A stretch of 41,341 nt of DNA from Balneolaceae bacterium (lineage in GTDB: Bacteria; Bacteroidota; Rhodothermia; Balneolales; Balneolaceae). Under the pieces are notes generated by a model. That model searched no databases. It worked only from the letters and a program-made list of their open reading frames with translations, and was not told the origin of the DNA. The stretch is taken from assembly GCA_007132385.1 (NCBI GenBank), contig SLOU01000153.1, forward strand, positions 1 through 41,341, given 5' to 3'. The translations under genes and the position numbers were made by a program. Below, in pieces: positions 33,643-41,341 of the stretch; within the stretch, counting starts at the first letter, position 1, and each line of letters starts with the position of its first letter.

Positions 33643-33827
33643 AAAAAGTGTTTTATGATATAATCAGAACGAAGTAAAGCGTCTGGGGAAACAGCTGTAT
33701 GCTAATATAAATAATTGAAACCGCATATACTGAATCCCCGGCAAAATAGGAAGTATAGCAACGGCTTCAAAGTGAATCAATTGTTCGGGATATACGGGTG
33801 GCTGGATAGAGGTATTATTTCACACTT

Positions 33828-33856
33828 AAAAAATGCGAAGCCCTGATAGAGGCTTC
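33828..33856 (-). terminator. Terminator of the blaI transcription unit
   Basis: GAAGCC (33851-33856 on minus) pairs with GGCTTC (33837-33842) around an 8-nt loop, followed on the minus strand by GCATTTTTT. It lies 5 nt past the TAA that closes the degraded reading frame behind blaI, not right behind blaI itself. Confidence 0.75.
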
Positions 33857-33861
33857 CTGTC

Positions 33862-34029
33862 TTATTGCTTATCGAATACCAGAACTAAGTTATTAGATCT
33901 AATCCAGTTCTTCCACGTCAAAACCAGCATAATCACAGAAACCAGCAGGGTCTATACCAGAATCGGCAGCCAGTGAAGGCGGCTGATTCCATTCCGAATG
34001 TCGACAGTATCCTGACTGTTTAAATCTTT
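33862..34029 (-). pseudogene. Degraded in-frame membrane tail behind blaI
   Basis: Directly after the blaI TGA the same reading frame continues for 22 codons (KDLNSQDTVDIRNG, then ISRLHWLPILV), meets a TAG, and continues TLLVSVIMLVLTWKNWIRSNN to a TAA at 33862, just before the terminator. Ignoring the TAG, LHWLPILV-TLLVSVIMLVLTW would be one good membrane helix with a basic flank. A shared frame, a hydrophobic helix and a terminator placed right after the last stop suggest that this was once coding: either a membrane-anchored tail of the repressor or the end of a lost downstream gene. No M56/BlaR1 motif can be seen. Confidence 0.45.
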
Positions 34030-34407
34030 TCAATCCTCTAACTGATTGATCATATTTTTTATCTCCTGACGTTCGGCATTCGTCAGGTTTTCATTTTGGA
34101 CCAATGCCTGAACCAGGTCTTTGGGCGATCCGTGGAATACTTTGTCTACAAGCCGGTTAATCAGGTTATACCGTACATCATCAGGTTTTTTCAGTGGGCT
34201 GTAAATATAACTGACACCTTCTTTACGGTATTTGAGATATCTTTTATCGGCGAGGTTTTTCATTACGGTCATAATCGTAGTATAAGCGACTTTACGATTT
34301 TCAAGGATTCGCTCCCTAACGTCGGCAACCGAAGCTTCCTCGAGTTCCCAAACGTGATGCAATACTTCCATTTCGGTTTCTCCAAGAGGAGTGAGCGCTT
34401 TTCTCAT
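34030..34407 (-). CDS. BlaI/MecI/CopY-family repressor
   Basis: 125-aa winged-helix repressor. The DNA-binding domain (residues 1-75) has LTPLGETEMEVLHHVWELEEASVADVRERI and VAYTTIMTVMKNLADKRYLKYRKEGVSYIYSPL, the family's recognition helix and wing. The C-terminal helical part is for dimerisation and, in BlaI/MecI, for inactivation by cleavage. The partner sensor protease BlaR1/MecR1, normally the next gene, is absent; only a short degraded frame follows. Targets are unknown, as no beta-lactamase of class A or D is adjacent. Two CGTAGTAC copies and a 10-bp inverted repeat upstream suggest that it controls its own gene. Confidence 0.88.
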   Translation of the reverse strand: MRKALTPLGETEMEVLHHVWELEEASVADVRERILENRKVAYTTIMTVMKNLADKRYLKYRKEGVSYIYSPLKKPDDVRYNLINRLVDKVFHGSPKDLVQALVQNENLTNAERQEIKNMINQLED

Positions 34408-34747
34408 TTTTCGTAGTACCTTAATTTAACTATTATTCGTGGCTTGCGTAGTACTATGAAAATAGTTAAAAAAGAAAATATCAAAAGGAAATTCGAAATA
34501 TTATCAATTTTTTTTCATAGAATAGTAATTGTGATACCGGAAGTTCATTCAGTGGGATAAATTTAGACTTTTTCTTAATAAGCATTGTGAATGAAGGAAA
34601 ACTGTTTTCGCTTGTATTTTTACACAAAACAAACGAATTTCTGCCGGTACATCGGAACGGCAATAATACGGCAAAAGTTTGCATACGTACGACACTTGTA
34701 TGTGCAAACCCATATCAAATTGAAAAACAACTAATCATACGTAAAGC
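34408..34747. other. Divergent blaI/sdhC control region
   Basis: 340 bp without genes, AT-rich, between divergent blaI and sdhC. The blaI side holds the operator-like repeats listed separately (34412-34470). The sdhC side (34650-34747) must hold the sdhCAB promoter, but I see no convincing promoter match or Shine-Dalgarno sequence there. An ORF on the track at 34481-34684 has no protein-like features and is dismissed. Confidence 0.5.
34412..34470. promoter_or_regulatory. Candidate BlaI-type operators
   Basis: CGTAGTAC occurs twice in direct orientation (34412-34419 and 34447-34454), its TAGTA core resembling the TAC/GTA half-sites of BlaI/MecI operators. Overlapping them, TTTAACTATT (34425-34434) and AATAGTTAAA (34461-34470) form a perfect 10-bp inverted repeat with a 26-nt spacer. 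All lie 5-63 nt upstream of the repressor gene, where an autoregulatory site is expected. Confidence 0.5.
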
Positions 34748-35452
34748 ATGCCATCATTTATAGAGGCGGCCCAATCACAGGTAGGGCGAAAAATTCTGAC
34801 GGGGATAACAGGATTTCTCCTTCTCTTTTTCATCATTTTTCACCTTGCCGGAAATCTGGCGATTTTTGGTGACGAACACGACATGAACCGATATTCTGCA
34901 TTTCTTCATGATATGGGAGGATTGCTTTGGTTAGCCCGGATCGGGTTGATCGTTGCTTTTGGGCTTCACGCCTGGATCGGTATTTCCATCTGGCTCAAAA
35001 AGCGTAAAGCACGTTCACAAGCTTACAATGTATACAGCAGCAAGGGCGGGGCCAGTAAACAGGGATTAAGTTCGAGAAGCATGGCGTTAACGGGGATCAT
35101 TTTATTGATTTTCCTGGTTTTTCACATTAATACGTTTGCACTGGGTGATACCGAAACGGTCATCGTGGATGGAAGGGAGATGGAAGATCTCAGATCACTT
35201 GTTATAGAAACGTTCATGAATCCGCTGTATGCATTTGGATATACATTTGTCATGATTCTTCTCGGAGCGCACCTGGGACACGGTATCTGGAGTGCCTTCA
35301 CTTCCCTGACAATGAAAAGCAAACAATTATCTGCTGCGATTTACTCGGTGGGTGTGGTGTTGGCTTTTTTGATCGCAATTGGATTTTTATTCATTCCGCT
35401 CTACATCTACTTTACGGGTGGATGTGGTGAATTGCTTGGTGGCTGTACATGA
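34748..35452 (+). CDS. sdhC: Succinate dehydrogenase cytochrome b subunit
   Basis: 234-aa membrane anchor of complex II, of the single-subunit cytochrome b558 type used by Bacteroidota and relatives instead of separate SdhC and SdhD. Five membrane helices are visible (about 18-38, 58-80, 112-130, 155-178 and 195-220). Histidines placed to bind the two haems are in FHLAGN, GLHAWIG, FHINTF and AHLGHG. It passes electrons from SdhB to menaquinone. It begins the sdhC-sdhA-sdhB operon, with gaps of 74 and 86 nt. The start ATG fits the family start (QVGRKILTGITGFLLLFF). Confidence 0.93.
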   Translation: MPSFIEAAQSQVGRKILTGITGFLLLFFIIFHLAGNLAIFGDEHDMNRYSAFLHDMGGLLWLARIGLIVAFGLHAWIGISIWLKKRKARSQAYNVYSSKGGASKQGLSSRSMALTGIILLIFLVFHINTFALGDTETVIVDGREMEDLRSLVIETFMNPLYAFGYTFVMILLGAHLGHGIWSAFTSLTMKSKQLSAAIYSVGVVLAFLIAIGFLFIPLYIYFTGGCGELLGGCT

Positions 35453-35526
35453 GGCTTTGTATCATATTATAATTATTAAATCTAACAGGATATAGCTCTT
35501 TACTGGCAAATCAACTTTTTTTACTT

Positions 35527-37446
35527 ATGAAATTAGATTCCAAAGTTCCGTCCGGACCGCTCGAAGAAAAGTGGAGTAAGCATTTGAATGAAATCAAGCT
35601 TCTTTCCCCCAATAACAAGAGGAAGCATTCGGTGATTGTTGTAGGGACCGGGCTGGCTGGTGCATCTGCTGCTGCAAGCCTTGCTGAACTTGGATACCAT
35701 GTGAAAGTTTTTTGTATCCAGGATTCCGGCCGGCGTGCACACAGCATTGCTGCACAGGGAGGTATCAATGCTGCCAAAAACTATCCTAATGACGGAGACA
35801 GCATCTGGCGGCTTTTTTATGATACGATCAAGGGTGGAGATTATCGCTCTCGTGAGGCCAATGTTTACCGGCTCGCAGAGGTTGCAAATGAAATTATTGA
35901 CCAGGCAGTAGCCCAAGGTGTGCCATTTGCCCGGGAATACAGTGGCCTGTTAGACAATCGTTCTTTTGGCGGAGCCCAGGTTTCCCGCACTTTTTACGCA
36001 AGGGGACAGACCGGGCAGCAGCTATTGCTGGGTGCTTACCAGGCGATGATGAAAATGGTTCATACTGGCAAAATTGACTATCACCCGAGAAAGGAGATGC
36101 TCGACCTGGTGGTAATCGACGGACAAGCACGTGGGATCATTACGCGCGATCTTGTGTCCGGGGCAATGGAGAAATGGGCAGCTGATGCTGTTGTACTCTG
36201 TACCGGGGGCTATGGCAATGTGTTTTACCTGTCAACCAATGCAAAAAATTCCAATGTAACGGCTGCCTGGCGCTGCCACAAGCGCGGAGCTGCATTTGCC
36301 AATCCCTGTTACGTACAGATTCATCCGACCTGCATCCCGGTATCAGGTGACTATCAGTCTAAACTCACCCTGATGAGTGAAAGCCTGAGAAATGACGGGC
36401 GCGTTTGGGTGCCGAAGGATCCCAAAGACGAGCGAAAAGCCGACAAGATTCCGGAAGAAGACCGTTATTATTATCTTGAGGAAAGATACCCGAGTTTTGG
36501 AAATCTGGTTCCGAGGGATGTGGCTTCCAGGAATGCAAAGATCGTCACCGATGAAGGCATGGGTGTAGGGGCAACCGGCAAGGCCGTATATCTTGATTTC
36601 AGAGATGCCATCCTGAGAGACGGAGAAGACGGCATACGAGCCAAATACGGCAATCTGTTTGATATGTATGAGAATATTACCGGTGAAAATCCATACAAAG
36701 TACCCATGCGTATTTTCCCGGCTGTGCATTACACGATGGGTGGACTTTGGGTGGATTATGATCTGATGAGTAATGTGCCCGGATTGTTTGTCGCAGGGGA
36801 AGCCAACTTCTCCGATCATGGCGCAAACCGACTGGGAGCCAGTGCGTTGATGCAGGGGTTGGCCGACGGCTATTTTGTATTACCATATACTCTCGGAAAT
36901 TTTATTGCCGATTCTGATCTTTCCAGGCCCGATACGGATCATGAAGCGTTTGAAGAAGCATTGAGTGCATCCAAAGCACAGATCGATAAGCTGCTTGCCA
37001 TCAAGGGTAATAAAACGGTCGTAGAATTTCACCGTGATCTCGGCAATATTCTGTGGGACAAGGTTGGTATATCACGGAGCAGGGAAGGACTTCAGCAGGC
37101 GATTAACGATATTCAGGTACTGCGGAAAGAGTTCTGGCAGAATGTAAGAGTACCGGGTGAGGCCGGTTACTACAACAAATATCTTGAATTTGCCTGCAGG
37201 GTAGCTGATTTCTTTGAACTGGCCGAGCTGATGGCCGAGGATGCATTGCAGCGCGAGGAGTCTTGCGGCTGCCATCTTCGGGAAGAATTTCAATCCGAGG
37301 AAGGTGAAGCTATACGCAATGATGAAAAGTATTCATATGTCGCTGCCTGGGAGTATAAAGGATTGAACGGCAAACTTGAGGAAAAGCTGCACAAGGAAGA
37401 TTTGGAGTTTGAATTCGTAGAACCGACACAGCGGAGCTATAAATAG
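35527..37446 (+). CDS. sdhA: Succinate dehydrogenase flavoprotein subunit
   Basis: 639-aa catalytic subunit that oxidises succinate to fumarate with covalently bound FAD. The dinucleotide fold is [20 protein letters not shown] (residues 38-57). [10 protein letters not shown] holds the histidine that binds [15 protein letters not shown]-type sequence ([19 protein letters not shown]) and [27 protein letters not shown] are the substrate and FAD sites, and SRSREGLQ and the C-terminal Arg/His region complete it. It belongs to the longer Bacteroidota-type SdhA (about 640 aa) that pairs with a b558 SdhC. No Shine-Dalgarno sequence is visible; the leader is AT-rich. Confidence 0.95.
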   Translation: MKLDSKVPSGPLEEKWSKHLNEIKLLSPNNKRKHSVIVVGTGLAGASAAASLAELGYHVKVFCIQDSGRRAHSIAAQGGINAAKNYPNDGDSIWRLFYDTIKGGDYRSREANVYRLAEVANEIIDQAVAQGVPFAREYSGLLDNRSFGGAQVSRTFYARGQTGQQLLLGAYQAMMKMVHTGKIDYHPRKEMLDLVVIDGQARGIITRDLVSGAMEKWAADAVVLCTGGYGNVFYLSTNAKNSNVTAAWRCHKRGAAFANPCYVQIHPTCIPVSGDYQSKLTLMSESLRNDGRVWVPKDPKDERKADKIPEEDRYYYLEERYPSFGNLVPRDVASRNAKIVTDEGMGVGATGKAVYLDFRDAILRDGEDGIRAKYGNLFDMYENITGENPYKVPMRIFPAVHYTMGGLWVDYDLMSNVPGLFVAGEANFSDHGANRLGASALMQGLADGYFVLPYTLGNFIADSDLSRPDTDHEAFEEALSASKAQIDKLLAIKGNKTVVEFHRDLGNILWDKVGISRSREGLQQAINDIQVLRKEFWQNVRVPGEAGYYNKYLEFACRVADFFELAELMAEDALQREESCGCHLREEFQSEEGEAIRNDEKYSYVAAWEYKGLNGKLEEKLHKEDLEFEFVEPTQRSYK

Positions 37447-37532
37447 AATCGCTTGCAGTTGAAAGGGAGCCCTGATCCGCACCCTCCAAACTGTTAAACT
37501 ATTTTTTAACCATATAGACAGAGTTTTGACTT

Positions 37533-38291
37533 ATGAGTAGCAGCACCATGACCATCCATCTTAAAATCTGGCGCCAAAAAAACAGTCATTCAAAAGGCAG
37601 GTTCGAAACCTATACACTCGATCAGGTAGATGAACACATGTCGTTCCTGGAGATGCTCGATGTATTGAATGAACAGCTTATTATGGAAGATGGAGACCCG
37701 GTCGAATTTGATTATGACTGCCGTGAAGGAATTTGCGGTTCATGTAACCTCGTAATCAATGGCAAAGCACATGGCCCGAAACACCTTACAGCCGTTTGTC
37801 AGCTTCATATGCGTAATTATAATGATGGTGATACGGTGGTGATCGAGCCTGCAAGAGCAGCTGCATTTCCAGTGATTAAAGACCTGGTCGTGGATCGAAC
37901 CGCATTCGATAGAATCATAGAGGCAGGTGGCTACGTATCGGTAAAAACCGGTTCGGCACCCGAAGCCAATCTGATTCCTGTCAACCAGAAAAAAGCAAAC
38001 CAGGCGTTTGACTTTGCCACTTGTATAGGATGTGGAGCTTGTGTAGCCGCTTGCCCGAATTCATCAGCATCACTATTTACCGGGGCAAAAATTGCTCACT
38101 TGAATAAATTGCCACAGGGACAGCCGGAACGTAATGAGCGCGTGCTTGCGATGGTGGATCAAATGCAAAAGGAGGGCTTTGGGGATTGTTCCAACTTCGC
38201 GGAATGTGAAGCGGTATGTCCGGTCGGAATCAGTATATCGGCAATTGCTGAAATGAGACGGGATTATATGAAAGCTCTCTTTGACGATTAA
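37533..38291 (+). CDS. sdhB: Succinate dehydrogenase iron-sulfur subunit
   Basis: 252-aa electron-transfer subunit linking SdhA to SdhC. The [2Fe-2S] domain has CREGICGSCNLVINGKAHGP and a fourth Cys in TAVCQLHM. The C-terminal domain has CIGCGACVAACPNSSA and CSNFAECEAVCPVGIS for the [4Fe-4S] and [3Fe-4S] clusters. All cluster ligands expected for the family are present. It is the last gene of sdhCAB; a stem-loop lies about 80 nt downstream. Confidence 0.95.
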   Translation: MSSSTMTIHLKIWRQKNSHSKGRFETYTLDQVDEHMSFLEMLDVLNEQLIMEDGDPVEFDYDCREGICGSCNLVINGKAHGPKHLTAVCQLHMRNYNDGDTVVIEPARAAAFPVIKDLVVDRTAFDRIIEAGGYVSVKTGSAPEANLIPVNQKKANQAFDFATCIGCGACVAACPNSSASLFTGAKIAHLNKLPQGQPERNERVLAMVDQMQKEGFGDCSNFAECEAVCPVGISISAIAEMRRDYMKALFDD

Positions 38292-38368
38292 AATCAGATT
38301 GATTTATCCCGAACAGTCCTTTTCTATGGAATAATCATCACTGATGTAAACTCTCGAATGAGCCAAAG

Positions 38369-38407
38369 TTCCCTGTTACAATATATTCGTTTTACTGCAA
38401 CAGGGAA
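38369..38407. terminator. Stem-loop between convergent sdhB and MFS genes
   Basis: TTCCCTGTT (38369-38377) and AACAGGGAA (38399-38407) form a perfect 9-bp inverted repeat with a 21-nt loop. It lies between two convergent genes, where a shared transcription stop would be useful. No T-run follows on either strand, so an intrinsic terminator is not certain. Confidence 0.4.
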
Positions 38408-38435
38408 TATCATCATTCATGTAAATAATAAATGG

Positions 38436-39695
38436 TCAGCCAAGGGGGTTTATCTCTTCATCAATTACCTGTTCTTCAGCATCCCTGTCATAGAAAAAGA
38501 GCAGGAAAAAGATCATTACAACCGCAGCAAAAATGGCAGGTATCCACCAGAAATCATGCCACTGATCAAGCGTGAGGGCTGTTTGATCACCAAGAAACAG
38601 GTTATAGGTTGTTCCGGCAAGCTGGGCCCCGATTAGCATTCCCACACCATAGGTTATCAGAACGATCAGTCCCTGTGCCTGCCCCCGGATCTTGTCATTC
38701 GATTTGAGGTCGACATAGATTTGGCCGGCAACAAAAAAGAAATCGTAGCATATACCATGGAGTGCAATTCCGGCAAGAATCATCCAGGTAACTGCATCCG
38801 GGGCACCCAGTGCAAAGAGAGCGTACCGGAGTACCCAGGCAAACATACCTACGCCAAGCATCCATTTGACTCCCAGCCTGATGAAGAAAAATGGCATTAA
38901 CAGCATAAAGACCACTTCAGATACCTGTCCGATCGTCTGGGTAGCGGCGATCTGTTCAAAACCGGTGTCGCCGAGGAAAATCTGGGTAAAATTGTAATAA
39001 GCTGCCAATGGAATACAAATCAACAGCGAGCTGGCAAGAAAGACGTAAAATGATTTACTCCCAAGATGTTTCATGGCATCCAAACCGATAATACTGCGAA
39101 CAGATACCTGCTGTCCCTTCGCAGGCGGCGGGGTATGCGGCAAGCTGAAACTGTAAATTCCAAGTATGATACTGGCTGCTGCGGTTAGATACAACGGCAG
39201 GGCTGTGGCTTCGGGCTGTACGCCGTCGGCAACAAAAAGTACCAGGAAAAAACTGACCATCAAACCAGCTACAATCCAGCCAATTGTACCAAATACACGG
39301 ATCACCGGAAATTCTTTTTCCTGGTCTTCAATATTGTGGAATGCCAGAGTATTTGCCAGGCTGATTGTTGGCATGTAACAGAGATTATAGGCTAATAGCA
39401 TCAGGATGAATACGAGGGGGGATTCTACTGCAAACGGAGTCATAAACATGATGATACCTCCAATAATATGCAGAGTCCCAAGGACTTTTTCGGTCGCAAA
39501 GTACCTGTCGGCAATGAGCCCGACAAAGAATGGAGCAGCTATTGCGGCAATCGGATTTACGGTAAATGGCCAGTGTGTCAAATCACCCATTCCGCTTGCT
39601 GACATATACACAGCGATTGCAGTGTACCACGCTCCCCAAATGAAAAATTCGAGAAACATCATCAGGCTTAGTCTGGCCTGTATAAATTTCTTCAT
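38436..39695 (-). CDS. Nucleoside:H+ symporter-type MFS transporter
   Basis: 419-aa inner-membrane transporter with about 12 helices, of the NupG/XapB-like branch of the major facilitator superfamily. The start LSLMMFLEFFIWGAWYTAIAVYM and the loops GLIADRYFATEKVLG, PTISLANTLAFHNI and FPVIRVFGTIGWIVAGL are the family's conserved segments. The central loop (PHTPPPAKGQ) joins two six-helix halves. It should import nucleosides with protons, but related Bacteroidota proteins lie in sugar or sulfatase clusters, and no nucleoside-using gene is adjacent, so the substrate is uncertain. The cytoplasmic C-terminus is short and acidic. Confidence 0.83.
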   Translation of the reverse strand: MKKFIQARLSLMMFLEFFIWGAWYTAIAVYMSASGMGDLTHWPFTVNPIAAIAAPFFVGLIADRYFATEKVLGTLHIIGGIIMFMTPFAVESPLVFILMLLAYNLCYMPTISLANTLAFHNIEDQEKEFPVIRVFGTIGWIVAGLMVSFFLVLFVADGVQPEATALPLYLTAAASIILGIYSFSLPHTPPPAKGQQVSVRSIIGLDAMKHLGSKSFYVFLASSLLICIPLAAYYNFTQIFLGDTGFEQIAATQTIGQVSEVVFMLLMPFFFIRLGVKWMLGVGMFAWVLRYALFALGAPDAVTWMILAGIALHGICYDFFFVAGQIYVDLKSNDKIRGQAQGLIVLITYGVGMLIGAQLAGTTYNLFLGDQTALTLDQWHDFWWIPAIFAAVVMIFFLLFFYDRDAEEQVIDEEINPLG

Positions 39696-39831
39696 CAGTT
39701 ACTCCGTTATTTTTGGTTAGTTGATTATCTCTCGCCGGGTTTTAAAATAATGAAGTTGAATCATGACTTCATATTTCTTAAATGTAATGATCGACATCGG
39801 GACCGGGTTATTTTATTGACACATATTTCAT

Positions 39832-41341
39832 ATGGAGGAAAAGAAACAGCAAATTTTTGTAAAGGCAAAAGCAAAACTCAAAGATTATTGGGGATATGAT
39901 GCTTTTCGAACCGGTCAGGGAGAAGCGATTGAGTCGGTTTTGGGGGGCAGGGATACACTGGTTTTGTTTCCTACCGGTGGTGGTAAATCGCTCTGCTACC
40001 AGGTCCCGGCTACCCTTTTTGAGGGAACAACCATCGTTATTTCACCACTTGTCGCGTTGATGCAGGACCAGGTTGAACAACTTCACCGTGTTGGTATCCG
40101 GTCAACTTATATTAACAGTACGATTCCTTCTTTTGAGGTAGAACAGCGTTTGATCAATGCACGAAACGGAATGTATAAACTGCTCTATCTGGCACCGGAA
40201 CGCCTGGAAACGCCTTTATGGCAAAACGTGGCTATAGATCTGAATATTTCGTTGGTTGCTGTTGATGAAGCACACTGTATTTCTCAATGGGGGCACGATT
40301 TTCGGCCGAGTTATCGGACGATCCGGAAGCAGATGGAAAAATTACCCTCCAGACCTGCCTGGATGGCATTGACGGCAACAGCCACACCGGAAGTGAGGGA
40401 TGATATCATTAAAAGCCTTGAGTTCAAGGATCCAAAGATCATTGCCAGCGGATTCAAGCGTCCTAATCTGAGATGGTGGGTAAGTCACACGGATCAGAAA
40501 AAAAAACAGTTGATGCGTGCTGTACAACGGGGTGTAAAAAAGGGCAGTGGTATCGTTTATGCGGCTACACGGAAGGATTGTGAGAAAATTGCCGGTTGGC
40601 TGAACTACAGCAAGATCCCGGCGAAAGCGTATCATGCCGGATTAAGTGGCGAACAGAGGCAGGTAGTACAAAGAAGCTGGCTGGAGGGGATATTCCCTGT
40701 TGTCGTTGCCACGAATGCTTTTGGAATGGGGATCGATAAACCGGACTGCAGATTTGTGATTCATTACGCGATGCCATTTACGCTTGAAGCCTATTACCAG
40801 GAGGCCGGACGTGCCGGACGCGATGGCAACGAGGCGTATCCGGTTCTCATTTACAAGGAATCCGATTATCATCAGGCAAAGTCCAGATTGCTTCGTTCCT
40901 ATCCGGATATGGAAACCCTTAGCCGGCTCTATGATACAATTTGTGATGAACTTTCACTTGCAGTTGGATCCTGCCAGGAAGAGGCTGAACCGGTTGAAGT
41001 CGAAGCGTTAATGGTTCGTTCGAAGCTTGGACGTGGTGATATACATGCGGGATTAAAGGTGCTTGAACGTCTTGAAATTCTGGAAATTGTAAAAATGTCT
41101 GAACCGCAGCTGGGAATTCAATTTACAGTGAACCGGGACATATTGCAGCAGCGAATCGAATTGAGCCGACCGGCGAAAAGTGAATTTCTTGATACACTCT
41201 TTCGACAGTATGGCCCGGAAGCGTTTCAAAAAAAATATTATCTGCAGCTTCCCTATTTGATGGAAAAATTGAACGTAAGCAGAAACGAACTGATGAAGGC
41301 GATCCGCGTATTGGGTGATCACGACCAATTGCTCTCTTTTC
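39832..41341 (+). CDS. recQ: RecQ-like ATP-dependent DNA helicase (3' end outside)
   Basis: Partial: 503 codons without a stop, missed by the ORF track because it leaves the window. It starts at ATG 39832 (MEEKKQQIFV). Helicase motifs in order: GYDAFRTGQGEAI (motif 0), PTGGGKSLCYQ (Walker A), SPLVALMQDQV, VDEAHCISQWGHDFRPSYR (DEAH box plus the aromatic-rich loop typical of RecQ), TATATPEVRDDI, then the second domain ending FGMGIDKPDCRFVIHYAMP and YYQEAGRAGRDG. Behind it, the region starting SYPDMETLSRLYDTI has no zinc-binding cysteine cluster, unlike E. coli RecQ. This fits the shorter second RecQ type common in Bacteroidota and relatives. It unwinds DNA 3' to 5' in recombination and fork repair. 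Confidence 0.92.
   Translation, partial: MEEKKQQIFVKAKAKLKDYWGYDAFRTGQGEAIESVLGGRDTLVLFPTGGGKSLCYQVPATLFEGTTIVISPLVALMQDQVEQLHRVGIRSTYINSTIPSFEVEQRLINARNGMYKLLYLAPERLETPLWQNVAIDLNISLVAVDEAHCISQWGHDFRPSYRTIRKQMEKLPSRPAWMALTATATPEVRDDIIKSLEFKDPKIIASGFKRPNLRWWVSHTDQKKKQLMRAVQRGVKKGSGIVYAATRKDCEKIAGWLNYSKIPAKAYHAGLSGEQRQVVQRSWLEGIFPVVVATNAFGMGIDKPDCRFVIHYAMPFTLEAYYQEAGRAGRDGNEAYPVLIYKESDYHQAKSRLLRSYPDMETLSRLYDTICDELSLAVGSCQEEAEPVEVEALMVRSKLGRGDIHAGLKVLERLEILEIVKMSEPQLGIQFTVNRDILQQRIELSRPAKSEFLDTLFRQYGPEAFQKKYYLQLPYLMEKLNVSRNELMKAIRVLGDHDQLLSF

Larger units (their letters stand above)
33643..34029. other. Spacer: pgpH upstream region and blaI-tail relic
   Basis: 387 bp without an intact gene. The part next to pgpH (33643-33827) shows no clear promoter match and nothing else I can name. 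The remainder holds the terminator (33828-33856) and the broken in-frame tail of the blaI gene (33862-34029), listed separately. Confidence 0.6.

Noticed and set aside
38358-38636. 92-aa plus-strand ORF after sdhB
   Set aside because: Mostly antisense to the MFS transporter gene; the start region covers the stem-loop, not a gene.
1-41341. CRISPR arrays, insertion sequences, prophage genes, rRNA
   Set aside because: No regularly spaced repeats, transposase or phage proteins were seen. The single tyrosine recombinase has housekeeping XerD features and no attachment sites were found around it.

Overview
This window reads as chromosomal housekeeping DNA from a Gram-negative bacterium of the Bacteroidota/Balneolota/Rhodothermota side of the FCB group. 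That placement is inferred from gene content and from the lack of Shine-Dalgarno sequences before many genes. The gene content includes a three-gene b558-type sdhCAB operon, a DUF4296 lipoprotein, a divergent second EF-G, PgpH next to XerD, a UPF0182 membrane protein, lipoproteins and an outer-membrane barrel-like protein. No rRNA, complete tRNA, CRISPR array, prophage or intact insertion sequence is visible.

Layout. 1-3.7 kb: the start of an NfeD-like membrane protein, a secreted protein with a PepSY-like C-terminus and a UPF0182 membrane protein, all on minus. 3.8-5.0 kb: an RtcB-family RNA ligase on plus. 5.1-9.7 kb, all minus: a family-4 uracil-DNA glycosylase with the tRNA methylthiotransferase MtaB, then an SDR / DUF4296 lipoprotein / serine hydrolase unit. 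10-12 kb: CoaX convergent with a cell-wall amidase. 12.2-15.6 kb is the most accessory-looking part: an ankyrin protein behind a textbook promoter, an unrecognised 228-aa protein, a creatininase-family enzyme, a 554-bp gene-free stretch with strong inverted repeats, and a barrel-like protein. 15.6-19.2 kb: a second serine hydrolase, then an FKBP / RNA-methyltransferase operon whose 3' end has been tandemly duplicated. 19.3-24 kb: small conserved genes, an orphan iron-binding protein behind an operator-like palindrome, a family-3 solute-binding lipoprotein and a PolB-like exonuclease with a relic of an asparaginase gene at its 5' side. 24.2-30 kb: EF-G paralogue, cytochrome c lipoprotein, MtnA and gamma-glutamyltransferase. 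30.2-33.6 kb: PgpH and XerD, overlapping by 4 nt. 34 kb: a BlaI-type repressor without BlaR1 but with a degraded in-frame membrane tail. 34.7-38.3 kb: sdhCAB. 38.4-41.3 kb: a nucleoside-type MFS transporter and a RecQ-like helicase running off the window.

How genes fit together: sdhCAB forms complex II; rtcB, mtaB and the THUMP methyltransferase act on RNA; UDG, RecQ and XerD serve DNA repair and chromosome resolution; PgpH would set c-di-AMP levels; the amidase, serine hydrolases and Ggt act in the envelope. I found no clear new multi-gene system. The best leads are the unrecognised 12.8-13.5 kb protein, the structured region at 14.4-14.95 kb, the broken tail of the BlaI gene, the 58-bp gene-end duplication and the asparaginase relic. 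Several starts in the ORF track are TTG codons; I give the better start where one exists.
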